The notes under the pieces: model-generated
Database searches by the model: none
The model's input: only the letters and a program-made list of their open reading frames with translations
Told to the model about the DNA's origin: nothing
Shown here: positions 37,584 to 46,023 of the stretch, one piece after another
Numbering within the stretch: position 1 is the stretch's first letter
How the letters are laid out: each line of letters begins with the position of its first letter
Position numbers and translations under genes: made by a program
Source of the DNA: Campylobacter geochelonis
GTDB lineage: Bacteria > Campylobacterota > Campylobacteria > Campylobacterales > Campylobacteraceae
Assembly (NCBI RefSeq): GCF_013201685.1
Contig: NZ_CP053844.1
Coordinates: 2,046,001 to 2,110,000 of the forward strand
Direction of reading: 5' to 3'
Length of the DNA stretch: 64,000 nt

Positions 37584-37983
37584 TGCAGCTACTAGAGATG
37601 ATGCTGAGATAAGCAAAGCAGCTACAAATGTTGCTACTGCTGTGGCAGACATAACTAGCTACTATACAGCTCAAGGAAAGCTTCCAAGCGATATTACTAA
37701 AGTTACAAATGTAGCTCTTGATGCACAAGGACAAATGAAAGTCAAAACAACAGCTTGCATTAAATTTGAAGCTATAAAGGCAACTGCTGATGACGCGGAC
37801 AAAGGCGTAAAAGCTGGTGATCCTGTACTTCAAGTAACTGCTATTGCAGCTGGTGCCTCTGATGCTGCATGCAAAGGTGCTCAAGCAGCTGTTAAGAAGA
37901 TTACAGACTCAAGTCCGATTAGACTTGGTGGTAGTGGAGTAAACTTCGGTGACGATACTACAACTGGTACAACACAACCATAG
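37501..37983 (+). CDS. Type IV pilin-like protein C
   Basis: A prepilin of 160 residues with the same leader and hydrophobic helix as pilin A (identical DNA for the first 110 bases). Its divergent C-terminal part is Ala/Lys/Asp-rich, has cysteines in TAC and AAC (about residues 86 and 119) and a Thr-rich end. It is the only pilin of the three on the plus strand. The 68-bp 3' element matches that of pilin A, so A and C are full cassettes with shared ends and different middles. A decayed membrane gene and transferase 2 follow. Confidence 0.85.
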   Translation: MKKGFTMIELIFVIVILGILAAVAIPRLAATRDDAEISKAATNVATAVADITSYYTAQGKLPSDITKVTNVALDAQGQMKVKTTACIKFEAIKATADDADKGVKAGDPVLQVTAIAAGASDAACKGAQAAVKKITDSSPIRLGGSGVNFGDDTTTGTTQP

Positions 37984-38007
37984 TGTTGCAAAGTTGATAA
38001 ACAAGTC

Positions 38008-38075
38008 GAGTTCTAAACTCTAAAAACTAGCTAGAAATCTAGCTTAAGCCCTGACTTCGGTTGGGGCTTTTTAAA
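38008..38075 (+). terminator. Pilin C 3' element with UUCG-loop terminator
   Basis: This 68-bp element matches 33054-33121 in reverse complement with one difference (38062). The stem AAGCCCTGAC/GTTGGGGCTT with a UUCG loop and T-run is kept, the change turning a C-G neighbour pair into a wobble. Confidence 0.88.
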
Positions 38076-38186
38076 AATTTAAAATGTAACTATATAAAAC
38101 ACTACAATAAAACATATTTAATAATAACTATTATACTTTTAAAAATATAAATTTGCTACAAAAATGCATTCAAATATAAATTTTAA

Positions 38187-38513
38187 TATACATCATTTAT
38201 AGCAACATTCCATATTTTAGGCATTTTTCTTATTGTCATCTATTTGCTTATAAAACCTTCCAAATTAAATTATTTAAACCAAAAACTAGCAACATTCTAT
38301 ATATTATTAGTTTTGACATACTTATTTTTTATATCTGATTTATGCAAAGTTATGCTGATGTAGACGATTTCAATTTATTTTTAACCACATTATTTTTTAG
38401 GTGCAATATCCAGACTTGGCATAGCACTTTTAAACAAACAAAATTATAAATTATTTTATGTTTATAAATCAAAATGTATAAATATGGCTAAATACATAAG
38501 CCAAATTTAGATA
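38187..38513 (+). pseudogene. Decayed membrane-protein gene between pilin C and transferase 2
   Basis: One frame reads as a membrane protein broken by two in-frame stops. It includes IATFHILGIFLIVIYLLIKPSKL, then ATFYILLVLTYLFFISDLCKVM, and after the stops HYFLGAISRLGIALLN. Two good hydrophobic segments and ordinary codon use separate it from the random AT-rich spacers. No start is visible. I do not recognise the family; a pilin-accessory membrane protein would fit the position but is a guess. Confidence 0.45.
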
Positions 38514-38544
38514 AAATATAAAAATTTATCTTTAGGAGTGCCGT

Positions 38545-40161
38545 TTGATATCAGCGCTGTTTTTTCTCATATCTTTGCTGTTTTTATACTTTTGTTATGG
38601 GAAAAATATCAAAATTTTTGGCTTGGTTTTAGTATTTTTTTACCTTATAACTGCACTTTTTAGCTACAGTTTTTACTTCGCTTATGGAAAATTCTTAGAC
38701 TTATCTTTATTACAAGTCATTTTACTAAGTATAAAAGGCGCTCCACTATCAATCTACTATAAAGAAATTTTGCTTTTCTTATCATGTGTGGTGGCGATAC
38801 TTCTTTTTTGTTTGTTGATATATCAACGCTCTATAAAAAATAAGTTTAAATTTAAATACTTCAACTATCTCTTTTTTGCTACAATGTTTTTAGCTATCGC
38901 TCAAAATCCTCTTATATATACCATTTCTGATATTTTTAAGATAGAAAATCCTATAAAAGTAAAATTATCCAAAGATAGACTTCATAAATATATAGTAAAA
39001 CCAGCTCCAAATAAGCTAAATTTAGATAAAAACATCGTATACATCTACCTAGAAAGTTTTAACGCAAACTTTACAACCGATTTTGCAGACTTAACACCGA
39101 ATTTAAACTCTATCAAAAACAAGATAGAATTTACAAATATTAAAGAACCTATAAGCAGAGCAGCATTTACAATACAAGGCATTTATGCTTCGATGTGCGG
39201 GACATCTTATCCTGTAAAAGAAGATAAGCACAAAAGACCGGCAACCGATGCTCTATGTGCAAGCGAAATTTTAAAAGAAAGTGGTTACTACCTATCTTTT
39301 ATGAAAGGCGCTAGTCTTGACTTTCAAGGAACTCGTTCGTTTTTAGAAGCTAAAAAATTTGATAAGATGAGTGGCAAGGAAGAATTCGCAAAGCGTGGTG
39401 TGGATAAGTTTAACGAATGGGGCGTGGATGATGATGTTATGCTTGAGTTTGCATTTAAAGAGTTTATGAGACTCTCGCAAGAAAAAGATAAATTTTTACT
39501 CTCTTTTATTTACTTTCAAGGAACTCGATCGTTTTTAGAAGTTAAAAAATTTGATAAGATGAGTGGCAAGGAAGAATTCGCAAAGCGTGGTGTGGATAAG
39601 TTTAACGAATGGGGCGTGGATGATGATGTTATGCTTGAGTTTGCATTTAAAGAGTTTATGAGACTCTCGCAAGAAAAAGATAAATTTTTACTCTCTTTTA
39701 TAACTGTTGGAACTCACACTCCAGATGGTTTTATCTCACAAAAATGTAGTCAGATAAAATACAAAGATGGAAAAGATAAAATGCTAAATGCAGTTAAATG
39801 CACAGATTTTTTAATCGGCGAGTTCATACGCAAAATCCAAAGCTCAAAATTTAGTAAAAATACCATCATAGTAGTGCAAAACGACCACTATATGCCGTTG
39901 TTTTCTCATACTTCAAATCTTGAGCCAAAGATGTATTTTTTGATAATAGATGATGATATAAAAGAGCTTAAGCGCGTTGATTTTGCTGGGACTACGTTTG
40001 ATACTTTTACAACTTTGTTTGGATATATGGGCGTTTTAGACAAGATGAACCTTGGGCGAAATGTGCTAAAAAACCTCTCGTTTGATAAAGACTTAAAAGA
40101 CAGCGTTAAAAAAGATATCTATGATACAGCCGCAACTCAAAGCTTAGATTTATATAACTAA
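38545..40161 (+). CDS. LtaS/PptA-like membrane phospho-transferase 2 with internal duplication
   Basis: A paralogue of transferase 1: 538 residues, five N-terminal transmembrane segments, then a sulfatase-fold domain with Glu in YIYLESF (about residue 170), Thr in FTIQGIYASMCG, His in VGTHTP and Asp-His in QNDH. The start is TTG at 38545, supported by AGGAG six bases upstream. An in-frame 64-residue tandem duplication (bases 39321-39704) lies inside the catalytic domain; without it the protein would be about 474 residues, close to its paralogue at 482. Whether the duplicated form folds is unclear. It is probably fed by read-through from pilin C, although about 460 bases intervene. Confidence 0.8.
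   Translation: MISALFFLISLLFLYFCYGKNIKIFGLVLVFFYLITALFSYSFYFAYGKFLDLSLLQVILLSIKGAPLSIYYKEILLFLSCVVAILLFCLLIYQRSIKNKFKFKYFNYLFFATMFLAIAQNPLIYTISDIFKIENPIKVKLSKDRLHKYIVKPAPNKLNLDKNIVYIYLESFNANFTTDFADLTPNLNSIKNKIEFTNIKEPISRAAFTIQGIYASMCGTSYPVKEDKHKRPATDALCASEILKESGYYLSFMKGASLDFQGTRSFLEAKKFDKMSGKEEFAKRGVDKFNEWGVDDDVMLEFAFKEFMRLSQEKDKFLLSFIYFQGTRSFLEVKKFDKMSGKEEFAKRGVDKFNEWGVDDDVMLEFAFKEFMRLSQEKDKFLLSFITVGTHTPDGFISQKCSQIKYKDGKDKMLNAVKCTDFLIGEFIRKIQSSKFSKNTIIVVQNDHYMPLFSHTSNLEPKMYFLIIDDDIKELKRVDFAGTTFDTFTTLFGYMGVLDKMNLGRNVLKNLSFDKDLKDSVKKDIYDTAATQSLDLYN
39321..39704 (+). repeat. In-frame 192-bp tandem duplication inside transferase 2
   Basis: Copies are 39321-39512 and 39513-39704, differing at only about two bases in the first 40 positions. 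The unit encodes FQGTRSFLE...DKFLLSF. The paralogue has this segment once. The near identity implies a recent event. Confidence 0.95.
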
Positions 40162-40706
40162 AGCTAGAAAATATAAAATTTAGCTTAGCAACAAGTGCTA
40201 ATTCCTATGGCATTTTAGAAGATAAAATCAAAAACAACAAAGATGATAGAAATTTATCATATCATTTTTAAAAGATAACTCACTTCTATATCTGAAATAA
40301 GCTAAGCGATTTTAGGATATGTAAAGCGCAAAGGCTTTTTAAAGAGCAAGCTGTCAAACATAAATGTTTGTAAAATATCCTTAAATATGGATTATAAATT
40401 TGCAAAAGATATGGCTTATTTAGCTAACTTTTTAGGGTATAAATACTTAGAAATCGCGTTAAAATCAAATTTTATAAATTTCTAAATTTAGCAAATAGCC
40501 AAAAACGCTCTATCAATAAATTTATATCTCAAAAACACTTGAAATGCTTTTGCAACACTCATAAAAATTTCTAAATTTATAAAAACAGATAATCAAAAAA
40601 GCCCAACAAAATCTCTTAAATTTATAAATTTATTCAAAGATTTTTAAAATCATAAATTTATAAAACAAGCAAAAGTCATCAAATTTGCCAAAGCAAAGGA
40701 GTAAAT
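40162..40706. other. Spacer of about 545 bases with a possible gene remnant
   Basis: This AT-rich spacer separates transferase 2 from the convergent CNNM gene. A 32-codon frame at 40387-40485 (MDYKFAKDMAYLANFLGYKYLE...) has protein-like composition but no convincing ribosome binding site. It may be a small gene or the tail of a decayed one. Nothing else is recognisable. Confidence 0.35.
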
Positions 40707-42047
40707 TTACTCCTCGCTCTGTGCTGGTTGTGTAGTTTGTGAAGTTTCTAAGATATCTTTTTTGGTAACTCTTACTACAGATATCATCGTGCCATTCATA
40801 CTTAAAACTTCATATATGCAGTTTTCATCTTCGATTTTATCGCCAACTACTGGCAAGCGTTCAAGCAGGTTAAAGACGTATCCGCCGATGGTTAGCTGCT
40901 CGGTTTCTTCATCAAATGTTATGCTCATTATCTCTTCGACATCTTCGATATCATATCGACCTTTAAACTCATAAACGCCATCTGATATCTTTTTAAAATT
41001 TTGGTTTTTATCATCGTGTTCGTCGTTAATATCGCCAAAAATCTCTTCGATGATATCCTCCATAGTCAAAAGTCCGGCAGTCCCGCCATACTCATCGATA
41101 ACCAAAGTAGCAAAAATCCGCTCTTTGTTCATCATCGGTAAAATCTTAGCTATAGAGCTGTTTTCTGGGACTATTATCATCTTTCTAACTAGCTTGTTAA
41201 AGTCCTTTTCATCGCCTTGTTGGATGATATCTCTGATGTGTATCATACCAAGAACATTGTCTTTGCTTCCATCGATATATGGGAAGCGCGTGAATTTAGA
41301 GTCAAGCACTGTTTTGTAGTTTTCAGCGTAGCTTTTTTGTTTATTTAAGCACACCATCTCTTTTCGTGGAGTCATTATCTCTTTTGCGACTGTATCGCTA
41401 AAATCAACCGCATTTTTGATGATTTCAGTCTCAAGCGAGTCTAAAACACCACCTTTTAAGCTCTCGCCAACGATGATTTTAATCTCCTCTTCAGAGTGCG
41501 CTATCTCGCTTTCGCTAGCTGGTTTTATGCCTATCAACTTTAAAATTCTTTGAGCTAAAAAGTCAAAAATCTTAATAAATGGCGAAAAAACCACCCAAAA
41601 CGCATGAAGTGGACGAGCAACAAAAAGAGTTGCTTTTTCTGGTTTTGCTATGGCGACCGATTTTGGTACAAGTTCGCCTAAAACAACGTGTAAAAGTGTG
41701 ATAAAAGTAAATGCGATAGCAAAAGATACCGTGTGTATAACCAAATCACTTACAGTGAATAGTTCTCTTATAGGACCTTCGATAAGCCTTGAAACAGCTG
41801 GTTCGCCTATCCAACCAAGAGCAAGTGAACTAAGTGTGATACCAAGTTGAGTCGCACTTAGGTAGGTATCAAGTGAATTTGTAATATCAAATGCCATTTT
41901 AGCATTTGGAACTTTTTCTTTGATAAGTTCTTCAAGCTTACTCTTTCTGATTTTAACAATGGCAAACTCTGAGAGAACAAAAAAGGCGTTTAAAAATATG
42001 AATACAAAAGCGAGAAGTAACATCAATCCCGAATTATCCGTGTCCAA
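40707..42047 (-). CDS. CNNM/CorC-type transporter (DUF21, CBS pair, CorC_HlyC domains)
   Basis: A 446-residue protein with the order DUF21 membrane domain (three to four hydrophobic segments, residues 8-150), two CBS domains (about 205-330, with IMTPRKEMVCLN and FATLVIDEYGGTAGLLTMEDIIEEIFGDI) and a C-terminal CorC/HlyC domain. It is often labelled haemolysin TlyC, but the family is better viewed as Mg2+/Co2+ export or regulation in the inner membrane. It stands alone; the next gene upstream, the hydrogenase protease, ends 64 bases before it. The start ATG is preceded by AAAGGATCG. Confidence 0.88.
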   Translation of the reverse strand: MDTDNSGLMLLLAFVFIFLNAFFVLSEFAIVKIRKSKLEELIKEKVPNAKMAFDITNSLDTYLSATQLGITLSSLALGWIGEPAVSRLIEGPIRELFTVSDLVIHTVSFAIAFTFITLLHVVLGELVPKSVAIAKPEKATLFVARPLHAFWVVFSPFIKIFDFLAQRILKLIGIKPASESEIAHSEEEIKIIVGESLKGGVLDSLETEIIKNAVDFSDTVAKEIMTPRKEMVCLNKQKSYAENYKTVLDSKFTRFPYIDGSKDNVLGMIHIRDIIQQGDEKDFNKLVRKMIIVPENSSIAKILPMMNKERIFATLVIDEYGGTAGLLTMEDIIEEIFGDINDEHDDKNQNFKKISDGVYEFKGRYDIEDVEEIMSITFDEETEQLTIGGYVFNLLERLPVVGDKIEDENCIYEVLSMNGTMISVVRVTKKDILETSQTTQPAQSEE

Positions 42048-42110
42048 AAATCGATCCTTTAAAATAAAAATTCATTAATTATAGCTAAATTTTTCTAAAT
42101 TTAAGTAAGT

Positions 42111-42560
42111 TTATCTTTCTTTTAACGATTGGTCTAAATTTATAAGCTTTTGAATGGCTAAATTTGCACTGTTTTTAGCATTTTGACTTAAGCCCTCTTT
42201 AAAATCAAGCACATTTTCAAGCAAAACAGAAATCCCAAGAAAAATCGTACTTTTGCAAATACTTCTTAGATAACTAAGTAAAATCGGCGTTGGAATGTTG
42301 TGTGTAGAGTAGATATACTCCCTATCATCGCTTAAGTCCAAAAACTCGCTAACGCCCTCTTTAAAGCCACTCATCGCATCAACTACAACTAAAACATCGG
42401 GTGAAAATTCTCTAATCTCGCCAAATTCATTTTCCGGCACATCTTCTCCAAAAAACACCCTCCACTGTGGCAACTTTTCTAAAGCCAACCGCCCTACTTC
42501 AAGTGCTACGCCATCATCACCACGAAGCGCGTTTCCGATACATAAAATAGCCTTTTTCAA
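42111..42560 (-). CDS. hycI: Hydrogenase maturation protease (HycI type)
   Basis: An endopeptidase of 149 residues that clips the C-terminus of the hydrogenase large subunit after Ni insertion. It starts KKAILCIGNALRGDDGVALEV, with the GN.LRGDDG nickel-sensing signature (Asp at about residue 15-16). VVVDAM near residue 60 is the second conserved acidic site and STHNIPTP near 85 the His site. It overlaps the hycH-like gene by 4 bases at the end of the hyf operon, so its substrate should be the HyfG encoded upstream. Confidence 0.88.
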   Translation of the reverse strand: MKKAILCIGNALRGDDGVALEVGRLALEKLPQWRVFFGEDVPENEFGEIREFSPDVLVVVDAMSGFKEGVSEFLDLSDDREYIYSTHNIPTPILLSYLRSICKSTIFLGISVLLENVLDFKEGLSQNAKNSANLAIQKLINLDQSLKER

Positions 42561-42901
42561 AACGACTTCCTTATGATAAAATACCCCTCTTTTAAATCTG
42601 CTAAAATCTCTTTAAATTCCCCATCAGCCAACTCCGGTAAAAGCTTGTTTATGTGTTCGGCAAAGAGTTCGATTTCAAAGTATTTGCTTAAATTTCCAAG
42701 CTTAAATTTAGCGTATTTGCCACTATTTTCGACAATCTTGTTAAACTCATCATCATCTAGTTCTAAAACCTTTTGGCTAAAGTCGATTTTACCGACTCCA
42801 TGTCCAACGCTAGTTGAAAACATCACGATGTGTTTTAACTCACGCGATAGCTCTTTAGCTTCGTTGGTGTGGCGTTTTGTTAGTTTATATACTTCTACCA
42901 T
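42557..42901 (-). CDS. hycH: HycH-family hydrogenase maturation protein
   Basis: A small cytoplasmic protein of 114 residues matching the HycH family: central FSTSVGHGVGKIDF, followed by acidic helices. In E. coli HycH is needed for maturation of formate hydrogenlyase hydrogenase, with no known catalytic activity. It overlaps hyfI by 7 bases and hycI by 4 bases, which indicates co-translation. Confidence 0.78.
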   Translation of the reverse strand: MVEVYKLTKRHTNEAKELSRELKHIVMFSTSVGHGVGKIDFSQKVLELDDDEFNKIVENSGKYAKFKLGNLSKYFEIELFAEHINKLLPELADGEFKEILADLKEGYFIIRKSF

Positions 42902-43725
42902 TTTTCTGCTTTATTCCAAATTTTTTCACTATCGATTAAAAGTTCATCGCTTCTTCCAACGTATTTTAGATAAATTTCATTATATAAAATTCCCAAACAC
43001 TGCGCATATCGCGGGTCTTCTTCGGCTTGGGCTGCTTTTGTTATAAGCTCTTTTACTTCAAGTGGATTTTTTCTATCTTTTGCCGTTTTTGCAGCAGTTA
43101 TAAATTTATCATACAGCTTTCTTCCAAAAACATAACTCATCAGTCTTTTAGCATGAACTAGCAAATCTCTTTCAAAAAGCGTATCACCTAAAATCGAGTC
43201 TTCAACCAAACTTGGAAGCTCATCTTCTTTTTCAAAGCTAACTTTATGAAGCTTTTGATCAATCAAACCTAAAGCCATCGCCAAACCATAAATTATACTT
43301 GCAGGATGTGGTGGGCAACCTGGGATGTGAACATCAACAGGGATTAGCTTATCAACACCACTCCAAACGCTATACGCATCGTAAAAAATACCGCCCGTGC
43401 TTCCACAAGCGCCAAGCGCGACTACGATTTTAGGATCTGGTGTTGCTTCATAAGCACGAAGCAAGGGATAATACATCTGTCTAGTAACCGGTCCACTGCA
43501 AAGCAAAATATCAGCGTGGCGTGGGTTTGCGACTAGTTTAAACCCAAAACGCTCAGGATCCCACATCGGAGTGATTGCCGCAAAAGTTTCAATCTCGCAA
43601 CCATTACAACTACCGCAATCAATCCTAAAAACGCTAAAACTTCGCTTGATGTTTTTTAACAACTCAAGCTTTGATTCAAAGTCATTTGCGCTACTAATTG
43701 CTGCTGGAATTTCATAAATACCCAT
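42895..43725 (-). CDS. hyfI: Hydrogenase small subunit (HyfI/HycG, NuoB-like)
   Basis: This NuoB-like subunit carries the [4Fe-4S] cluster next to the NiFe site of a group 4 hydrogenase. Cluster ligands are in CGSCNGCEIE (about residues 38-47), the Cys of ALGACGSTGG and CPPHP (about 142). GPVTRQM matches the family. At 276 residues it is longer than E. coli HycG owing to a C-terminal helical extension with VKELITKAAQAEEDPRYAQ. It follows hyfH by 11 bases. Confidence 0.92.
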   Translation of the reverse strand: MGIYEIPAAISSANDFESKLELLKNIKRSFSVFRIDCGSCNGCEIETFAAITPMWDPERFGFKLVANPRHADILLCSGPVTRQMYYPLLRAYEATPDPKIVVALGACGSTGGIFYDAYSVWSGVDKLIPVDVHIPGCPPHPASIIYGLAMALGLIDQKLHKVSFEKEDELPSLVEDSILGDTLFERDLLVHAKRLMSYVFGRKLYDKFITAAKTAKDRKNPLEVKELITKAAQAEEDPRYAQCLGILYNEIYLKYVGRSDELLIDSEKIWNKAEKW

Positions 43726-43736
43726 TTTTACTCTCT

Positions 43737-44276
43737 TTATCTTATCTTAACTTCTTCTTTTTTAGTTAGCTTATCAACACTCATATCCTGCTTGCATTTT
43801 TGGCAGATATAAAGATACTCATCTGCTTCTTTGATACGCTTTTCTGGGATATTTGCCTTGCTTAGGCGTTCTTTGCTGTATTCGATTAGGCGGTGTGTTG
43901 TAAATGGCTTATCACAGCATTTACACCTTACGACTTCAAGTTCGCCTCTTTGAATCAACGCTGATTTATCAAATTTAATCGCTAGTTCAAACTCATTACT
44001 TAAATGAATCGCGCCAGTTGGACAAACCTCATCGCAACGTCCACAAAAGATACATCTTCCACAATCAAATTGCCATATAAGCTTATCTTGTTTATCGTTT
44101 AAAAGCACCGTTATAGCGTTGCTTGGACATGCTATCCCGCACGCTGCACAACCTATACAGCGGTTAAAGATATAGCTAGGTTTGCCACGGAAGTTTTCAT
44201 TTACAAGATATGGCTCAAACGGATATTTATATGTCGTTCTTCCATACTTTTCAGTTATATCTATAAGCTTCATCAT
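43737..44276 (-). CDS. hyfH: Hydrogenase ferredoxin subunit (HyfH/HycF, NuoI-like)
   Basis: A peripheral NuoI-like protein of 179 residues binding two [4Fe-4S] clusters through CIGCAACGIACPSN (about 40-53) and CGRCIFCGRCDEVCP (about 72-86). Beyond these is an added pair of Cys motifs (CKCCDKPF and CQKC, about 118-161) that look like a zinc or rubredoxin-like knuckle, present in HycF relatives. It passes electrons between the ferredoxin arm and HyfI. It lies 7 bases after hyfG. Confidence 0.92.
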   Translation of the reverse strand: MMKLIDITEKYGRTTYKYPFEPYLVNENFRGKPSYIFNRCIGCAACGIACPSNAITVLLNDKQDKLIWQFDCGRCIFCGRCDEVCPTGAIHLSNEFELAIKFDKSALIQRGELEVVRCKCCDKPFTTHRLIEYSKERLSKANIPEKRIKEADEYLYICQKCKQDMSVDKLTKKEEVKIR

Positions 44277-44283
44277 TTCACAC

Positions 44284-46023
44284 CTACCTTAAATCTTTGA
44301 GTGGGCTATCTTTTAAACTTTTGCAATATCGTTTTAAATCTTTTTCCGTTAGGATTTTACTCTTTTTAGACTTTATATCCACTACCGTTACTCTTTCTGT
44401 GCAAGAGTAGCAAGGATCAAGCGAGCAAACTATCAAAGCAGCATCTGCTATGCTGTTACCACGAAACTGGTAACGAAGACTTGGCCAGTTGTTATATGTA
44501 GCTGCTCTACATCTCCAGCGATAAATCTTTTGAGCGCTTCCTTGCATTATCCAGTGAACGTTCTCGCCACGTGGTGCTTCATCATAAGCTAGAGCGTAGT
44601 TTTCTGGTTTGATTCTAAAATTTGGATCTTCGATAATCGCGCTATCAGGCATAAGCTCAAAACATTGTCTTATGATATCAACCGAACTTTTAAGCTCTTT
44701 ATATCTAACTATAAGTCTAGAAAGAACATCTCCACCATGCTCGACTGCTACTTTAAACTCGATTTGGTTAAAAAAGTCATATGGATGATCATATCTGCTA
44801 TCTCGTTTAATGCCACTTCCTCGCATATTTGGCCCAACAGTTGAAAAATCCCTTGCTACTTGCTTGTTTAAAATTCCAACTCCACTCCAACGCGAAATTT
44901 GGCGTTTATCTTCCATCAAAGCTTCCCAAATTTCATCAACTTGAATATCGATTGTCTTTAAAATCTCCAAACTTCTTTTTATCTCAGCTCCAGTGACATC
45001 ACGCCTTAGACCGCCAACTACAACGTTTCCATATGTTTTTCGCCCACCAGTTACTAGCTGGGCTAACTCCATGGAATACTCTCTGATTCTAAAAATATGC
45101 ATAAATGCCGTGTAGTTTCCAGTGACCTCACACGCTAGTCCTAAATTTAAAAGATGTGAGTGAAGGCGTTCGATTTCAGAACAAATAACCCTGATGGCTT
45201 GAGCGCGAAGCGGAATTTCTAAATTTATAGCCTTTTCAACAGCTTCTATACAAGCAATCGCGTGAGCATATCCACAAATTCCACAAACTCTTTCAGCCAA
45301 ATACGCCATCTGGTCGTAGTTCATACGGTTTTCTGCTAGTTTTTCCATACCACGGTGCTGGTAAAAAAGTCTATAGTCTGCATCGACAATAGTATCGCCA
45401 TCACAAAATAGTCTAAAATGCCCCGGCTCATCGCTAGTTACGTGAAGTGGTCCAAGTGGTACATCTATAACTGTATCGCCATCTGGTCTTAAAAAGTCAT
45501 ATTCTGGCTCATCTCTATGCTCAACTGAATCTGGGCGAAAGCGATAGTCCATCGCATCTTTTCTAAGCGGGAAAAGCTCATCAGGCCAATCATCACTTAA
45601 AACCAAACGCCTCTTATCAGGCAAGCCCTCAGCAACAAGTCCAAGCATATCATAAGCCTCTCTTTCATACCAAACACACGCTGGAACGACTGGCGTAACA
45701 GATGGATATGTAGGATCTGCTGGTGGGATAAGCGTTTTGACTGTTATAAAGCACTTTTCATCTTGAGCTATTTCATCGGCTTCACTCATCTTTGAGCCTT
45801 CTATAGAAAGCGCGTAATAAAGCGCAAAATGCTTGTTAAGCGAGCGCTCATCGTTTGCAACCATCGTGCTAAGGTAGCCACCTATGTCATAGTATAAAAC
45901 TCTTACCGCCTCTGGCAAGTCATTTCTATCAACAAGCACAGTAACTTGATCATCAGTTTGTCTAGTTGTATCTAAGACATTTATTTTACTTTTTAAAATT
46001 TCAACAAATTTATCACATTTCAC
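44284..46023 (-). CDS. hyfG: NiFe-hydrogenase large subunit (HyfG/HycE)
   Basis: A 579-residue fusion of a NuoC-like N-terminal domain (about residues 1-170, with PACVWYEREAYDMLGL) and a NuoD-like catalytic domain. The four NiFe cysteine ligands are in the L1 motif ERVCGICGYAH (about 244) and the L2 motif DPCYSCTER (about 538). Some 30 residues follow L2, and these would include the tail removed by HycI. The sequence fits group 4a/4-like hydrogenases that evolve H2 and are coupled to membrane ion pumping. It overlaps hyfF by 4 bases. Confidence 0.93.
   Translation of the reverse strand: MKCDKFVEILKSKINVLDTTRQTDDQVTVLVDRNDLPEAVRVLYYDIGGYLSTMVANDERSLNKHFALYYALSIEGSKMSEADEIAQDEKCFITVKTLIPPADPTYPSVTPVVPACVWYEREAYDMLGLVAEGLPDKRRLVLSDDWPDELFPLRKDAMDYRFRPDSVEHRDEPEYDFLRPDGDTVIDVPLGPLHVTSDEPGHFRLFCDGDTIVDADYRLFYQHRGMEKLAENRMNYDQMAYLAERVCGICGYAHAIACIEAVEKAINLEIPLRAQAIRVICSEIERLHSHLLNLGLACEVTGNYTAFMHIFRIREYSMELAQLVTGGRKTYGNVVVGGLRRDVTGAEIKRSLEILKTIDIQVDEIWEALMEDKRQISRWSGVGILNKQVARDFSTVGPNMRGSGIKRDSRYDHPYDFFNQIEFKVAVEHGGDVLSRLIVRYKELKSSVDIIRQCFELMPDSAIIEDPNFRIKPENYALAYDEAPRGENVHWIMQGSAQKIYRWRCRAATYNNWPSLRYQFRGNSIADAALIVCSLDPCYSCTERVTVVDIKSKKSKILTEKDLKRYCKSLKDSPLKDLR

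Larger units (their letters stand above)
37285..37610. repeat. Right arm of the perfect 326-bp inverted repeat
   Basis: This is the exact reverse complement of 33543-33868. The arms enclose 3,416 bp (33869-37284) holding transferase 1, pilin B and the body of the recombinase. Confidence 0.95.
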
